Shown here piece by piece: positions 7,605 through 14,842 of a DNA stretch of 20,818 nt; position 1 is the stretch's first letter; every line of letters begins with the position of its first letter. The notes below the pieces were generated by a model that was not told the origin of the DNA, ran no database searches, and saw nothing but the letters and a program-made list of their open reading frames with translations. This DNA comes from JAICLL01 sp035252155 (GTDB lineage: Bacteria > Planctomycetota > Planctomycetia > Pirellulales > JAICIG01). The stretch is taken from contig DATFDL010000673.1 of assembly GCA_035252155.1 (NCBI GenBank), positions 1 through 20,818 on the forward strand, in the 5' to 3' direction. Both the position numbers and the translations under genes were made by a program.

Positions 7605-8492
7605 CTAATACGCTCCGCGGCGGCTGATGACGCTCCAGGGCGTGCGGGCCAGCAAGCTCAGGTCGGTCCAGAGACTCTGATGCTTCAAATACCAGACATC
7701 CATGCGCATCCATTCCTCGAAGCCGATTTCGCTGCGCCCCGAAACCTGCCACAGGCAGGTCAGACCGGGCTTTACCTGCAGCCGCTGCCGTTGCCACGGT
7801 TGGTATTGCCGAACTTCATTGGCCAGCGCCGGCCGCGGGCCCACCAGCGACATCTGCCCCAACAGCACGTTGAACAATTGCGGCGTTTCGTCGATGCTGA
7901 GCGATCGCAGTACGCGGCCGACGCGGGTGATCCGCGGGTCGCGGAAGTTTTTGAAGATCGGCCCGTCCTTGTCGTTTTGCACTTGCTGCTGCTTGGCCGC
8001 CGCGCCCACGACCATCGTGCGAAACTTGTACATCCGGAACGAACGCCCTAAAAATCCCACGCGGTCTTGAGCGAAAATTGGGCGTCCCTTGGTGGTCCAC
8101 ATCAGCACCAGCCAGGTCGTCAGCATCACGGGCGAAAGCAAGATCAGCAGCGACAATGCTCCGGCCAGGTCGATCGCCCGTTTCGCCGCCAGATAGGCCG
8201 GAGAACGATTGCCTGCCGGAGGAAGTTCCCAGGCCCACGGCCAGAACTCCGTGAGCCGGTTTTCAGATGGCAGTGTGACCGCGGTGAAGGTGGTGGTGGG
8301 CGGTTCGTCGAGCTCTTCCGCTCGTCCGCGGGCGAAGGAATCGTCAAGCAACGCTTCATCAACCAACGCATCGCCAACCAATGTTTCGTCAAGCAACGAT
8401 TCATCGGCGAGCGATTCGTCGAGCAGGCGATCTTCGACGAGCGGTTCCGATTCCAAAGTCGATTCAGACAACGAAGGGGTCATGGTGTCCAT
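7605..8492 (-). CDS. Polyisoprenyl-phosphate sugar-1-phosphate transferase (bacterial sugar transferase family)
   Basis: A 295-residue initiating transferase that moves a sugar-1-phosphate from a nucleotide sugar to undecaprenyl phosphate, the first step of the glycan. One hydrophobic hairpin/segment (about 109-131) is followed by RVGFLGR (144-150), MYKFRTM (154-160), DPRITRVGRVLR, the catalytic Asp-Glu pair at 201-202 in SIDETPQLFNVL, MSLVGPRPA and KPGLTCLWQVSGR. It has the short PglC/EpsE-like architecture without the four-helix N-terminal region of WcaJ. Instead it has an acidic leader: residues 19-52 consist of five-residue units such as LLDES, LADES, LLDET and LLDDS. The start at 8492 is uncertain; an in-frame ATG at 8483 is possible and the ribosome site is weak. 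Confidence 0.92.
   Translation of the reverse strand: MDTMTPSLSESTLESEPLVEDRLLDESLADESLLDETLVGDALVDEALLDDSFARGRAEELDEPPTTTFTAVTLPSENRLTEFWPWAWELPPAGNRSPAYLAAKRAIDLAGALSLLILLSPVMLTTWLVLMWTTKGRPIFAQDRVGFLGRSFRMYKFRTMVVGAAAKQQQVQNDKDGPIFKNFRDPRITRVGRVLRSLSIDETPQLFNVLLGQMSLVGPRPALANEVRQYQPWQRQRLQVKPGLTCLWQVSGRSEIGFEEWMRMDVWYLKHQSLWTDLSLLARTPWSVISRRGAY
8337..8438 (-). repeat. 15-bp tandem repeats coding an acidic pentapeptide repeat
   Basis: This stretch inside the sugar transferase gene consists of about six or seven degenerate 15-base units. Each encodes a five-residue unit of the form Leu-x-Asp-Glu-Ser/Thr/Ala. On the plus strand, TCGTCAAGCAACG recurs at about 8340 and 8385. It gives a highly acidic, probably flexible or helical N-terminal tail absent from ordinary members of the family. 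Confidence 0.7.
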
Positions 8493-8594
8493 TCATCCCA
8501 AGGGAGAGTGATCCTGACGTTGAAATAAAGACTTGGCCTGTTGAAGGCGTCCTGCAAAAGCTCAAGCTGCCCAGGGAGCCGCCGCCGCGACGGC

Positions 8595-10070
8595 TCAGGG
8601 AACGCTGGCGTACCGGTTTTTCCACGGCTCGCTCACCAACGCATGTCCGTTGGGGGCCAGCAAATCGTGCCCGACTTCGGCGTGCTTGCCGTTGGCGGCG
8701 GCCGTGCTCCAGCCGACCGCTCTTGGGGCGGGCAAAGTGACAAAGAGAATTCCCAGTCCGATCACGACACCGGCCGCGATTCCGCCCAGGGCAATCAGCG
8801 TGCGTCCGGGGCCGACCGGCTTGGCGCCGGTGTCGGGCGTGCCGATGCGGTTGATCAAGCTGCATTTTTGCGAGACGGCGCGGCTGGCTTCGACGTTGGC
8901 GAGATCGCGCCGGGCGGTCTCCAACAACGTTCGGCGATGATCGACGTCGCGCGTCAGGCTGGCGTACTCGACGCGCAGGCCGGCCAGTTCGGTCATCCGG
9001 CCGCGCATTTCGCCAAGCTGACTTTCGAGATAGTTCAGCCGTCCAGCCGCGAGTTCGTTCTCGGCCTGAAAGGCGTGAGTGGCCAACTCCAGTTCATCGT
9101 GGATCTGCCGCCGGATGGCATCTTCGGCCTCCCGCGAGGCCACCATCTGCGGATGGCGGTCGGTCATGCTGCCCGCCAAGGCGGCGGTCTTGAGTTGTGC
9201 ATCGACTAAGCCGTCGGCCAGCCGCTTGAGATTGGGTTGCAGCTCGAACAAGGTCGAGGGAGCGCTGACCAGCACATTGGGGTCTTGTCGCGCCTGCCGC
9301 ACAAGTTCTAGGACAGAGCGATGCACGCTCTGCCTGGTGCGGGCCTGGCGGATTTCATTTCCTGATTCGGTCAGCTCGCGGTTCAGGTCGCTCACGCCCG
9401 CCGGCGATTGATCGAGCATCCGCAATTCGACCAGGTTGCTGCCGATGCGCGTTTCGAGGCCCGAGAGCCGCTGGTTAGCCGTGTCCAGGGCGGCTTCCGA
9501 CAAGGCGACCGCTTCGGTCAGCTCGGCGATCATACTGGCCGCCCGCGCGGCGCGCAGTTGAGCGAAGCTTTCTTCCAACCGTGTGCAGAGCCGATCGGCT
9601 AGCTCGACCGACCGCGTCCTCTCACGGTCGCGAACTTTGAGATAGAACACTTCGGTCTTGCCAAAATCGGCGCCCTTGGGCGGCGCCAGCTTGAGGGCGT
9701 CGCGCAGGCCTTCGATTTCGCGGTCGCTGGGCCAGGCGGCCTGGACGCGGCGGGTGGCCGGCGGTCCCACGTCGGACAATGCCCCGGCCAGCACCGGCCG
9801 GCTGTGCGACAGCTCCATGACCGTTTCTTGTACCGCCTTCATTTCGTCTTCGAGTTGAAACTTGCCCGGCTCGGTTTCGCCACCGACGACTTCGTCACGC
9901 ACCGTCATGGCCTGCGAGGCTTCCCAGGTGTCACGCTTCAGCGCGGCATAGAGACAGCCCAGTGCCGCGACTAGCATGGCGGGCACCAGACAGCGTTTAT
10001 GGTATTTGCGTAGCAGCCGCGGCAGATCGGCGCCGTTCAGCGACGACGAATCGTAACGAGATACTCCCAT
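8595..10070 (-). CDS. Wzz/GNVR-type polysaccharide chain-length determinant
   Basis: A 491-residue inner-membrane polysaccharide co-polymerase. One membrane segment lies near the N-terminus (about 27-44) and a second near the C-terminus (about 438-460). Between them is a long periplasmic region rich in heptad-like Leu/Ala/Glu/Arg stretches (about 150-420), predicted coiled coil. The Pro/Gly-rich motif before the second membrane segment (GTPDTGAKPVGPGRTLI) is the usual Wzz signature. The cytoplasmic tail after the second segment is short and has no Walker A motif, so no BY-kinase is fused. It would set the glycan length together with a polymerase not present in the window. It lies 149 bases after the papain-like gene and about 100 bases before the sugar transferase gene. 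Confidence 0.88.
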   Translation of the reverse strand: MGVSRYDSSSLNGADLPRLLRKYHKRCLVPAMLVAALGCLYAALKRDTWEASQAMTVRDEVVGGETEPGKFQLEDEMKAVQETVMELSHSRPVLAGALSDVGPPATRRVQAAWPSDREIEGLRDALKLAPPKGADFGKTEVFYLKVRDRERTRSVELADRLCTRLEESFAQLRAARAASMIAELTEAVALSEAALDTANQRLSGLETRIGSNLVELRMLDQSPAGVSDLNRELTESGNEIRQARTRQSVHRSVLELVRQARQDPNVLVSAPSTLFELQPNLKRLADGLVDAQLKTAALAGSMTDRHPQMVASREAEDAIRRQIHDELELATHAFQAENELAAGRLNYLESQLGEMRGRMTELAGLRVEYASLTRDVDHRRTLLETARRDLANVEASRAVSQKCSLINRIGTPDTGAKPVGPGRTLIALGGIAAGVVIGLGILFVTLPAPRAVGWSTAAANGKHAEVGHDLLAPNGHALVSEPWKNRYASVP

Positions 10071-10180
10071 TCCAACGGCCTCTCGATCGCCCCGTGTGGC
10101 GGGTAAAACACCGCTCGGCCGGCCGCGCCCGCAGCAACCGGATTAGTGGGTCCATGTTCGGCCAGAAACCGCGAACCGGC

Positions 10181-10209
10181 TACAGGCAATCGAGTGGAGC
10201 GCTGGTGGA
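10181..10209 (-). promoter_or_regulatory. Candidate operator, copy A, upstream of the wzz-type gene
   Basis: Read on the minus strand this 29-base stretch begins TCCACCAGCG and ends TGCCTGTA. It matches 24 of 29 positions of a second copy at 11248-11276 in the same orientation. It stands about 110 bases upstream of the wzz-type start, in the 149-base gap after the papain-like gene. Placement in both intergenic gaps suggests a shared regulator or promoter element. No regulator is identified. Confidence 0.4.
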
Positions 10210-10219
10210 AGCCTGCGAC

Positions 10220-11080
10220 TTAGACCCGTGGCTTCTGAAATTCACCGGTCGCCAATCCCTCCGGCGTGAACACGGTCCAAACGTCGGCGGCCAATCCTTG
10301 CCGCACGTAGGCGTACGGCAACCAACCGTATCCGTCCTCGCCCCAACCGGTTCCCCAGCAGTTGCGAACCAACAATGCGCCTTTGTCGGAGCGGATGCGC
10401 CGCGCGTCGTCGTAGCCCACCACGAGCACCGCCTGCCCGGCATACGCGACATCGTTGCGTGTGGGGTACGGTATTTCCGCGGCGTTGGTCAACGTGCCGG
10501 GCGCGGTAAAGCCGAGCGCCAGGCAAAAGCCGGCCGCCAGGCATTCGAGCATTTCGTCGAGCAAGGCCCAGCCGGGCCGGCCTTGGCCGTGCGAATCGTT
10601 TCCATCGAGCCGCAGATAGCGTAGCCCGCTGGTTTCTTGTTGAAAGGCGTAGGCGTATCCGCCCGGCTCTTGATCGATGTGGTCAGGGCAATAGGGCCAC
10701 AAGTTTTCCGGCGGCAGCCCGAAGCGGCGGATGGCTTTCAACGTCGCGCGGAGCGACACGCCACAGCCCTGCGAGCCAGGCGTCAACCGTCGAGCGTTCT
10801 TGTAGACGAAAAGCCGCGAAGGCTCGATCAACCGGCCATGTGCGCGGCGCTCGAAGCACTGGACCAGACCGATTGCGGCATGCACCGAGCTGGTCGCCAA
10901 TTCCTGTTGGTCTTCCACCGGCGCGCAATAATCGCGCCAATCGATCTGAGCGGGCCGCGGCTCGGGCGCCGGAGCGAGCGAGGCCAGCGCCTCGGCGACC
11001 GCCTCGTGCCGCAAGGTCCAATCGCGGTGATCGGGCAGATCACGCAGCCATCCGAAACCATGGGGCCTGAAATGGGGCAT
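10220..11080 (-). CDS. Papain-fold (C1-type) peptidase homologue lacking catalytic Cys and His
   Basis: A 286-residue protein with the layout of bacterial C1A-like peptidases: the leader GWLRDLPDHRDWTL (10-23), the active-site region VEDQQELATSSVHAAIG (55-71), EPSRLFVYKNAR, GVSLRATLKAIRRFGLPPENLWPY (107-130), GQAVLVVGYDD (215-225) and LLVRNCWGTGWGEDGYGWLPY (from 237). Compared with the family pattern DQGxLGSC, the nucleophile position is Ser64; the usual GHAVLVVGY histidine is Gln216. The oxyanion Gln58 and Asn240 remain. It is thus probably catalytically inactive and may bind a peptide or glycan-machinery partner. No signal peptide is obvious. A TTG at 11086 is an alternative start. It heads the glycan operon, divergent from the PQQ-like gene. 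Confidence 0.85.
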   Translation of the reverse strand: MPHFRPHGFGWLRDLPDHRDWTLRHEAVAEALASLAPAPEPRPAQIDWRDYCAPVEDQQELATSSVHAAIGLVQCFERRAHGRLIEPSRLFVYKNARRLTPGSQGCGVSLRATLKAIRRFGLPPENLWPYCPDHIDQEPGGYAYAFQQETSGLRYLRLDGNDSHGQGRPGWALLDEMLECLAAGFCLALGFTAPGTLTNAAEIPYPTRNDVAYAGQAVLVVGYDDARRIRSDKGALLVRNCWGTGWGEDGYGWLPYAYVRQGLAADVWTVFTPEGLATGEFQKPRV

Positions 11081-11311
11081 GCTCAAAAGCCAAGTGCGCT
11101 TGCTGAGAGTTTTGCCGTTCGCCGAGACTACGCCGCGCCGGACGCCCGTGGCGCCAAGAAAAGCCGTAACAAACCGGCGACCGCGACAACGCCGTCCCCG
11201 CCGACTTTGCTACAGGGTCGATGCTAATCAGCCGCTTGCGTACGATGTACAGGCAGCCTGGTGGAACGCTGGTGGAGCTTCGGTTAAGCTGGGCAACGCA
11301 TGGAGGAACTA
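11081..11311. promoter_or_regulatory. Divergent intergenic region between the glycan operon and the PQQ-like gene
   Basis: About 230 bases separate two divergently transcribed genes and must contain promoters for both. I could not pick convincing -35/-10 boxes. The region holds the candidate operator copy B at 11248-11276 and, at its right end, a GGAGG ribosome site five bases before the ATG at 11312. Confidence 0.6.
11248..11276 (-). promoter_or_regulatory. Candidate operator, copy B, in the divergent promoter region
   Basis: On the minus strand this copy contains the octamer TCCACCAG twice, spaced 11 bases apart (one helical turn), and ends with TGCCTGTA. Copy A at 10181-10209 shares 24 of 29 bases. 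It lies about 168 bases upstream of the papain-like gene and 35 bases upstream of the PQQ-like gene start, so it could act on either. Confidence 0.4.
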
Positions 11312-12916
11312 ATGAGTGACGAAACTCCCCAACTTAATCGCCCTCGGCGTATCCGCTGGCCGGTGGCGATCGGCATTGTCGTGGCCAGCGGCCTTTTGCT
11401 CGGCGTTTTGCAATTGCCCGACGTTTTTTCCAACGACGCCCACCGCAACCTAGCCACGATCGCTGCCGCACTACTGACCGGCGGCGCGCTGCTTTTTTGG
11501 GCCGTTTTTTTGACGGGCTTCAGCGCTGCCGCTCGGATGCGGTTGATGCTCGCGTGCGCCGCCGTGGCGGTGGCCGTGATTTCGCTGGTTCGGATTGACG
11601 AGGTGAGCGGCAATTTAGTTCCCAGCTTCGCGTGGCGTTGGACAGCCAAGCCGGATGAGACGCTCACCCAGCAGACGCGGCAAAGCGACGTCTCGGCCGG
11701 TGCCGGCACAGTCAATCTCGCTGAGACATCGGACCACGACTTTCCACAATTCTTGGGAAAAACTCGCGACGCACGAGTCACCGGACTGCGCCTGGCGCGC
11801 GACTGGCAGAAACGCCCGCCGCGAGAGCTTTGGCGGCAACCGATCGGTGCGGGCTGGTCGGGCTTCGCGGTCGTCGGCGATTTTGCCGTCACGCAGGAAC
11901 AACGCGGCCCGGACGAGATGATCACTTGTTATGAGCTAGCAACCGGTCTGCCCCGTTGGTCGCACGCCGATGAGACGCGCTTCAGCTCAATCATGGGCGG
12001 CGACGGTCCCCGCGCCACTCCCACGATCGATCGTGGGCGTGTCTATGCCGTGGGCGCGTCGGGAGATTTTGTTTGCCTCGACGGCGCCACGGGCGAGCTA
12101 CTCTGGCGGCACGATCTCTTGACCCAGCATCAGGCAAAGTTGCCAGAGTGGGGCATAAGTCGTTCGCCGTTGATCGTCGGCGATCGAGTGGTGGTCAGCG
12201 CTGGCGGGCCGAACGGTCACTCGCTGGTCGCCTACGATTGCGAGACAGGAGATTTAGTCTGGCACGCCGGCAATCAGCCCTCGAGTTATGCCTCGCCGAT
12301 TTTCGCCACGCTGCTCGACACGCCGCAGATCTTGATGGTCAACCAGCAGCAGCTTGCCGCCCACGCGCCCGACGACGGACATCTATTGTGGCAATTCCCC
12401 TGGCCCGGGGGCGAGCCGAAAGTTCCCGATCCCATTCCGATTGGGTCGGATCGCGTGCTGATCGCCGCCGGGTATGGCCTGGGTTGCAAGCTTCTGCAGC
12501 TCGATCGCGCCAACGAGGTCGAGGTCGAGGTCAAACTGATTTGGGAAAATCGCCTGCTGAAGCCGAAATTCACCAACATCGTAGTCCGCGACGACGCAAT
12601 CTATGGTCTGGACGACGGCCGCACGTTGGTGTGCCTGAACCTGACCGACGGCAAGCTCCGCTGGCGCGGCGGACGCTATGGCCACGGGCAATTGCTATTG
12701 GCCGATGACTTGTTGTTGGTGCAGTCAGAAGCCGGCGAAATCGCGTTGGTCGAAGCGACGCCAAAACGGTTCCATGAGTTGACGCGGTTTACGGCCCTCG
12801 GCGGCAAGACGTGGAACACGCCGGCCCTGGCCGGCCGCTATTTATTGGTCCGCAACGCCGCCGAAGCCGCTTGCTATGAGCTGCCGGTAGAAGAAGTGCA
12901 ACGGGCAATCGAATGA
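11312..12916 (+). CDS. Membrane-anchored PQQ-like beta-propeller repeat protein (BamB-type)
   Basis: A 534-residue protein with three predicted N-terminal membrane helices (about 15-34, 47-69 and 76-95), then a periplasmic propeller. PQQ-like repeats show the usual patterns: DFPQFLGKTRDARV at the domain entrance, CYELATGLPRWSH, GRVYAVGASGDFVCLDGATGELLWRHDL, DRVVVSAGGPNGHSLVAYDCETGDLVWH, HLLWQFPWPGG and CLNLTDGKLRWRGGRYG. Proteins like this are very numerous in planctomycetes; most have no proven enzyme activity and are thought to be scaffolds or quinoprotein-like. The ATG at 11312 is preferred over 11300 because GGAGG stands at the right distance before it. It is transcribed away from the glycan operon and may share its regulatory region. 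Confidence 0.9.
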   Translation: MSDETPQLNRPRRIRWPVAIGIVVASGLLLGVLQLPDVFSNDAHRNLATIAAALLTGGALLFWAVFLTGFSAAARMRLMLACAAVAVAVISLVRIDEVSGNLVPSFAWRWTAKPDETLTQQTRQSDVSAGAGTVNLAETSDHDFPQFLGKTRDARVTGLRLARDWQKRPPRELWRQPIGAGWSGFAVVGDFAVTQEQRGPDEMITCYELATGLPRWSHADETRFSSIMGGDGPRATPTIDRGRVYAVGASGDFVCLDGATGELLWRHDLLTQHQAKLPEWGISRSPLIVGDRVVVSAGGPNGHSLVAYDCETGDLVWHAGNQPSSYASPIFATLLDTPQILMVNQQQLAAHAPDDGHLLWQFPWPGGEPKVPDPIPIGSDRVLIAAGYGLGCKLLQLDRANEVEVEVKLIWENRLLKPKFTNIVVRDDAIYGLDDGRTLVCLNLTDGKLRWRGGRYGHGQLLLADDLLLVQSEAGEIALVEATPKRFHELTRFTALGGKTWNTPALAGRYLLVRNAAEAACYELPVEEVQRAIE

Positions 12917-12951
12917 CAATGGCTTCTGCCCACGCCTACGACCGCATCAGT

Positions 12952-13143
12952 CTACAACGGCAGGCGCTCGACGACATTTTGCCACTCCGGTGGATCGGTC
13001 GCCTTGGCCAGCAGTTCCAGGTCGAGCACCATCTGTCCGACCGTCAACCGCATCGGATGGCCCCAGACCAAGCCGGCAAAGGGCTTCGCTTGGCGTTGCC
13101 AATCCTCGGCACGGGCCTTGAAACGTATGTCAAACGTGAACAT
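12952..13143 (-). CDS. Small hypothetical protein downstream of the antitoxin-like gene
   Basis: A possible 63-residue protein (MFTFDIRFKAR... to ...VVERLPL). Its ATG overlaps a TGA of another minus-strand frame as TGATG, the coupling seen elsewhere in this window. The sequence has natural-looking composition (GLVWGHPMRLTVGQMVLDLELL), unlike the Arg/Gln-rich antisense frame on the plus strand. I do not recognise the family. An alternative start at 13155 (MDRVMF) exists. The upstream partner frame appears broken, so this may be the remnant of a longer gene. Confidence 0.35.
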   Translation of the reverse strand: MFTFDIRFKARAEDWQRQAKPFAGLVWGHPMRLTVGQMVLDLELLAKATDPPEWQNVVERLPL

Positions 13144-13144
13144 C

Positions 13145-13332
13145 ACGCGATCCAAACTGGTCGACCATCCGCCAGTTCGGGCGCGGCGGCGAAGTCAATC
13201 GACGGAGCCTGCGACGAATTGCGGACCGACTTCCGCAGATACAAAGAACTCGAACAAATCCTTCGGCGAAAGACCAAAGCCTGGTGCCGTGCGATGGTTG
13301 AGGAACCGGCCTAGCGATCCACGCCGAAGCAC
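13145..13332 (-). pseudogene. Possible frameshifted gene between the antitoxin-like gene and the 63-residue gene
   Basis: One minus-strand frame, open from a GTG at 13332, reads HRTAPGFGLSPKDLFEFFV and stops at a TGA at 13195-13197. A second frame then reads IDFAAAPELADGRPVWIA and ends in the TGATG at 13141-13145. Joined by a one-base shift near 13197 they would give one natural-looking polypeptide. No family is recognised, so a broken gene is only inferred. Confidence 0.25.
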
Positions 13333-13583
13333 TGAGCGGTGCGGGACTCGTAGTCGTCGTACTCGGCCATCTTAGGATCGCTCCAATCCTCCTGCATGAC
13401 CTCGTCGAGGGCGGGATATGTCTCGCGGGGGTCAAAATCCGGCAGCAGCGTCTTAATGCGGTGGAAGACGTCGGCGCGGACCAAGACACATTCGGTCTGC
13501 GTGCCCGTCTCGATGACCGGCACCGATTCGCCCCTCTGCAAGGCCTTCTGATGCTCCGGACTGACTGTCAGCGATTCTGCCAT
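13311..13583 (-). CDS. Antitoxin-like small protein
   Basis: A 90-residue acidic protein. It starts with a short DNA-binding-like segment (SLTVSPEHQKALQRGESVPV), then TECVLVRADVFHRIKTLLPDFDPRETYPALDEVMQEDWSDPKMAEYDDYE. This pattern (a beta-strand start, 'VLVRADVF' and an acidic tail) resembles small antitoxin-like proteins common in planctomycetes, normally encoded just before a PemK/MazF-like toxin. Here no toxin frame is intact downstream: only broken reading frames follow. The assignment rests on sequence style and recall, with no defining catalytic motif, so the function is tentative. Confidence 0.6.
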   Translation of the reverse strand: MAESLTVSPEHQKALQRGESVPVIETGTQTECVLVRADVFHRIKTLLPDFDPRETYPALDEVMQEDWSDPKMAEYDDYESRTAQCFGVDR

Positions 13584-13699
13584 GCGTTGATTATTGCACT
13601 GCTTCTCGGCTGCGGCAAGCGTTTACTGACCACGCCGCCACTGCCCCACGTTGGACAGCGAACTTTGATACAAGCGCGTGCGTCCTGGCCATAAACGGC

Positions 13700-14182
13700 T
13701 TAACCGCAAGAACAAACATGCACGCTCAAAAGAATTTCGATTGGAGCAAACGGTCTTTCGCCGGCAAGTTTGGCAAGCGGCGCTGCAGTAAATGCGGCCG
13801 CTGGCCCGATAACCACGGGTCTGCGATCAGGGGGCTTCAAGTGCGCGAGAACCACCACGGCGAACGGGTTTGGATAGGCTTCCAAGGCCGCTTCATCGGC
13901 GGCATAGTCGAGCAGCTTTGCCGCCGCGAACTCAATGCCTATTTTGGTTCCCCACAACTCATAGCCGAACCGGTCCGGCCGCCAGGCTGGGCGGTTGTCG
14001 CCCAGGATACCGAAACTGGCCACCTTCCGATTATAGCGGTCGAACAGTCGGTAATTGTAGACAAACATGCGCTCCGCGAAGTCGCGTTCCTGCTGGCTTT
14101 GCACCTCCACGTGGACCAGCACCCATTCTTCTTGGCCATTGGTCCGCCAAACTTTGACGAGCTTGTCAGCCACTGCGCCCAA
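13700..14182 (-). pseudogene. Truncated Rpn-family (PD-(D/E)XK) nuclease/transposase remnant
   Basis: The middle of this frame is a clear match in style to Rpn/YhgA-like recombination-promoting nucleases: ADKLVKVWRTNGQEEWVLVH, VEVQSQQERDFAERMFVYNY, LFDRYNRKVASFGILGDNRP, and NPFAVVVLAHLK. VHVEVQSQ carries the E-x-Q/K core of the nuclease fold. The N-terminal part expected before ADKLVKVW is missing (the frame only opens after a TGA near 14220 and starts at a TTG). After VVVLAHLK the sequence becomes Pro/Ala-rich and unlike the family, ending about 110-150 residues early. Full members are about 280-320 residues. It is therefore most likely a decayed copy from a mobile family, not a working gene. 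Confidence 0.6.
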
Positions 14183-14356
14183 GCAATTCCGGCGATGTGC
14201 TGCGGTCAGGCGCCGATCCGTTCAGCCTCGCCTCATCAAGATCGTTGAGAAAAATCATCGCTAGCCGGCGACGCTCCGCGAGCCGTTGCTGAAGGAATCG
14301 GAGGCTGCACCTGTGGCGATTGCCAGCGCGGATTCCAATGCCCCACGGCTCGTGAT

Positions 14357-14773
14357 ATGCTCACGACAATGCCGAAGGAACAAGACAGCGAATCTCCAGA
14401 CACCGAATCTCCCTGCCCGCCGAGCTTTGAACAAGCCCTGGCGCAATTGGAAACCATCGTCCACGAGCTCGAAGAGGGCGAGATCGGGCTCGCCGATGCG
14501 CTCGACCGCTATGAGCTAGGAATCAAACTGCTCAAGCAGTGCTATGGCCTGCTGGAACGGGCCGAGCGACGGATCGAGCTGCTCAGTGGCGTCGATGCGG
14601 CGGGCAACCCCGTCACCCAGCCGTTTTCCGACGAATCGCTATCGCTGGAAGAAAAGGCGCAATCGCGCGGCCGCCGGCGGACCCGCGCGGGGGACAATCC
14701 CGATACCCCAAACAGCCTGCCGCCGCCCCAACTCCCCAAAGCTAGCATGGACGAAGGGGGAATTCTGTTTTAA
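14357..14773 (+). CDS. xseB: Exodeoxyribonuclease VII small subunit
   Basis: A 138-residue protein whose central part (FEQALAQLETIVHELEEGEI to ERAERRIELL, about 24-77) is the two-helix hairpin of XseB. That hairpin coats the coiled-coil stalk of the large subunit XseA; together they degrade single-stranded DNA. The C-terminal 55 residues are a Pro/Ser/Arg-rich tail not found in the about 80-residue E. coli protein. The start could also be the ATG at 14369; there is no strong ribosome site for either. It opens the cluster xseB-ispA-dxs, the same order as in E. coli. The large subunit gene is not in the window. Confidence 0.9.
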   Translation: MLTTMPKEQDSESPDTESPCPPSFEQALAQLETIVHELEEGEIGLADALDRYELGIKLLKQCYGLLERAERRIELLSGVDAAGNPVTQPFSDESLSLEEKAQSRGRRRTRAGDNPDTPNSLPPPQLPKASMDEGGILF

Positions 14774-14842
14774 AATAGCGAATCGCTTTCCCCACGGCGG
14801 GGATGGCCGGCGGCAGTTCGGCGCTCTAGCTCATTCGCAGTA

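Noticed and set aside
8337..8438. The 15-bp tandem units considered as a CRISPR-like array
   Set aside because: Units are contiguous, degenerate and in frame with an acidic peptide; there are no spacers.
8576..8596. GAGCCG/CGGCTC stem at the end of the wzz-type gene as a terminator
   Set aside because: It is a short stem with a nine-base loop, no U-tract, and the downstream gene continues the operon.
11248..11276. The GTGGAACGCTGGTGGAG stretch considered as a sigma-54 promoter
   Set aside because: It lacks the GG/GC dinucleotides at the required 10-base spacing and the TTGC element of the -12 box.
12913..13314. A 133-codon plus-strand frame overlapping the stop of the PQQ-like gene by ATGA
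   Set aside because: The overlap looks attractive, but the peptide has the Gln/Arg/His-rich style of an antisense shadow and the opposite strand reads more naturally; not fully excluded.
14789..14803. A short CCCC/GGGG hairpin between xseB and ispA as a terminator
   Set aside because: The stem is only five pairs with no following T-run, and it would interrupt a conserved operon.
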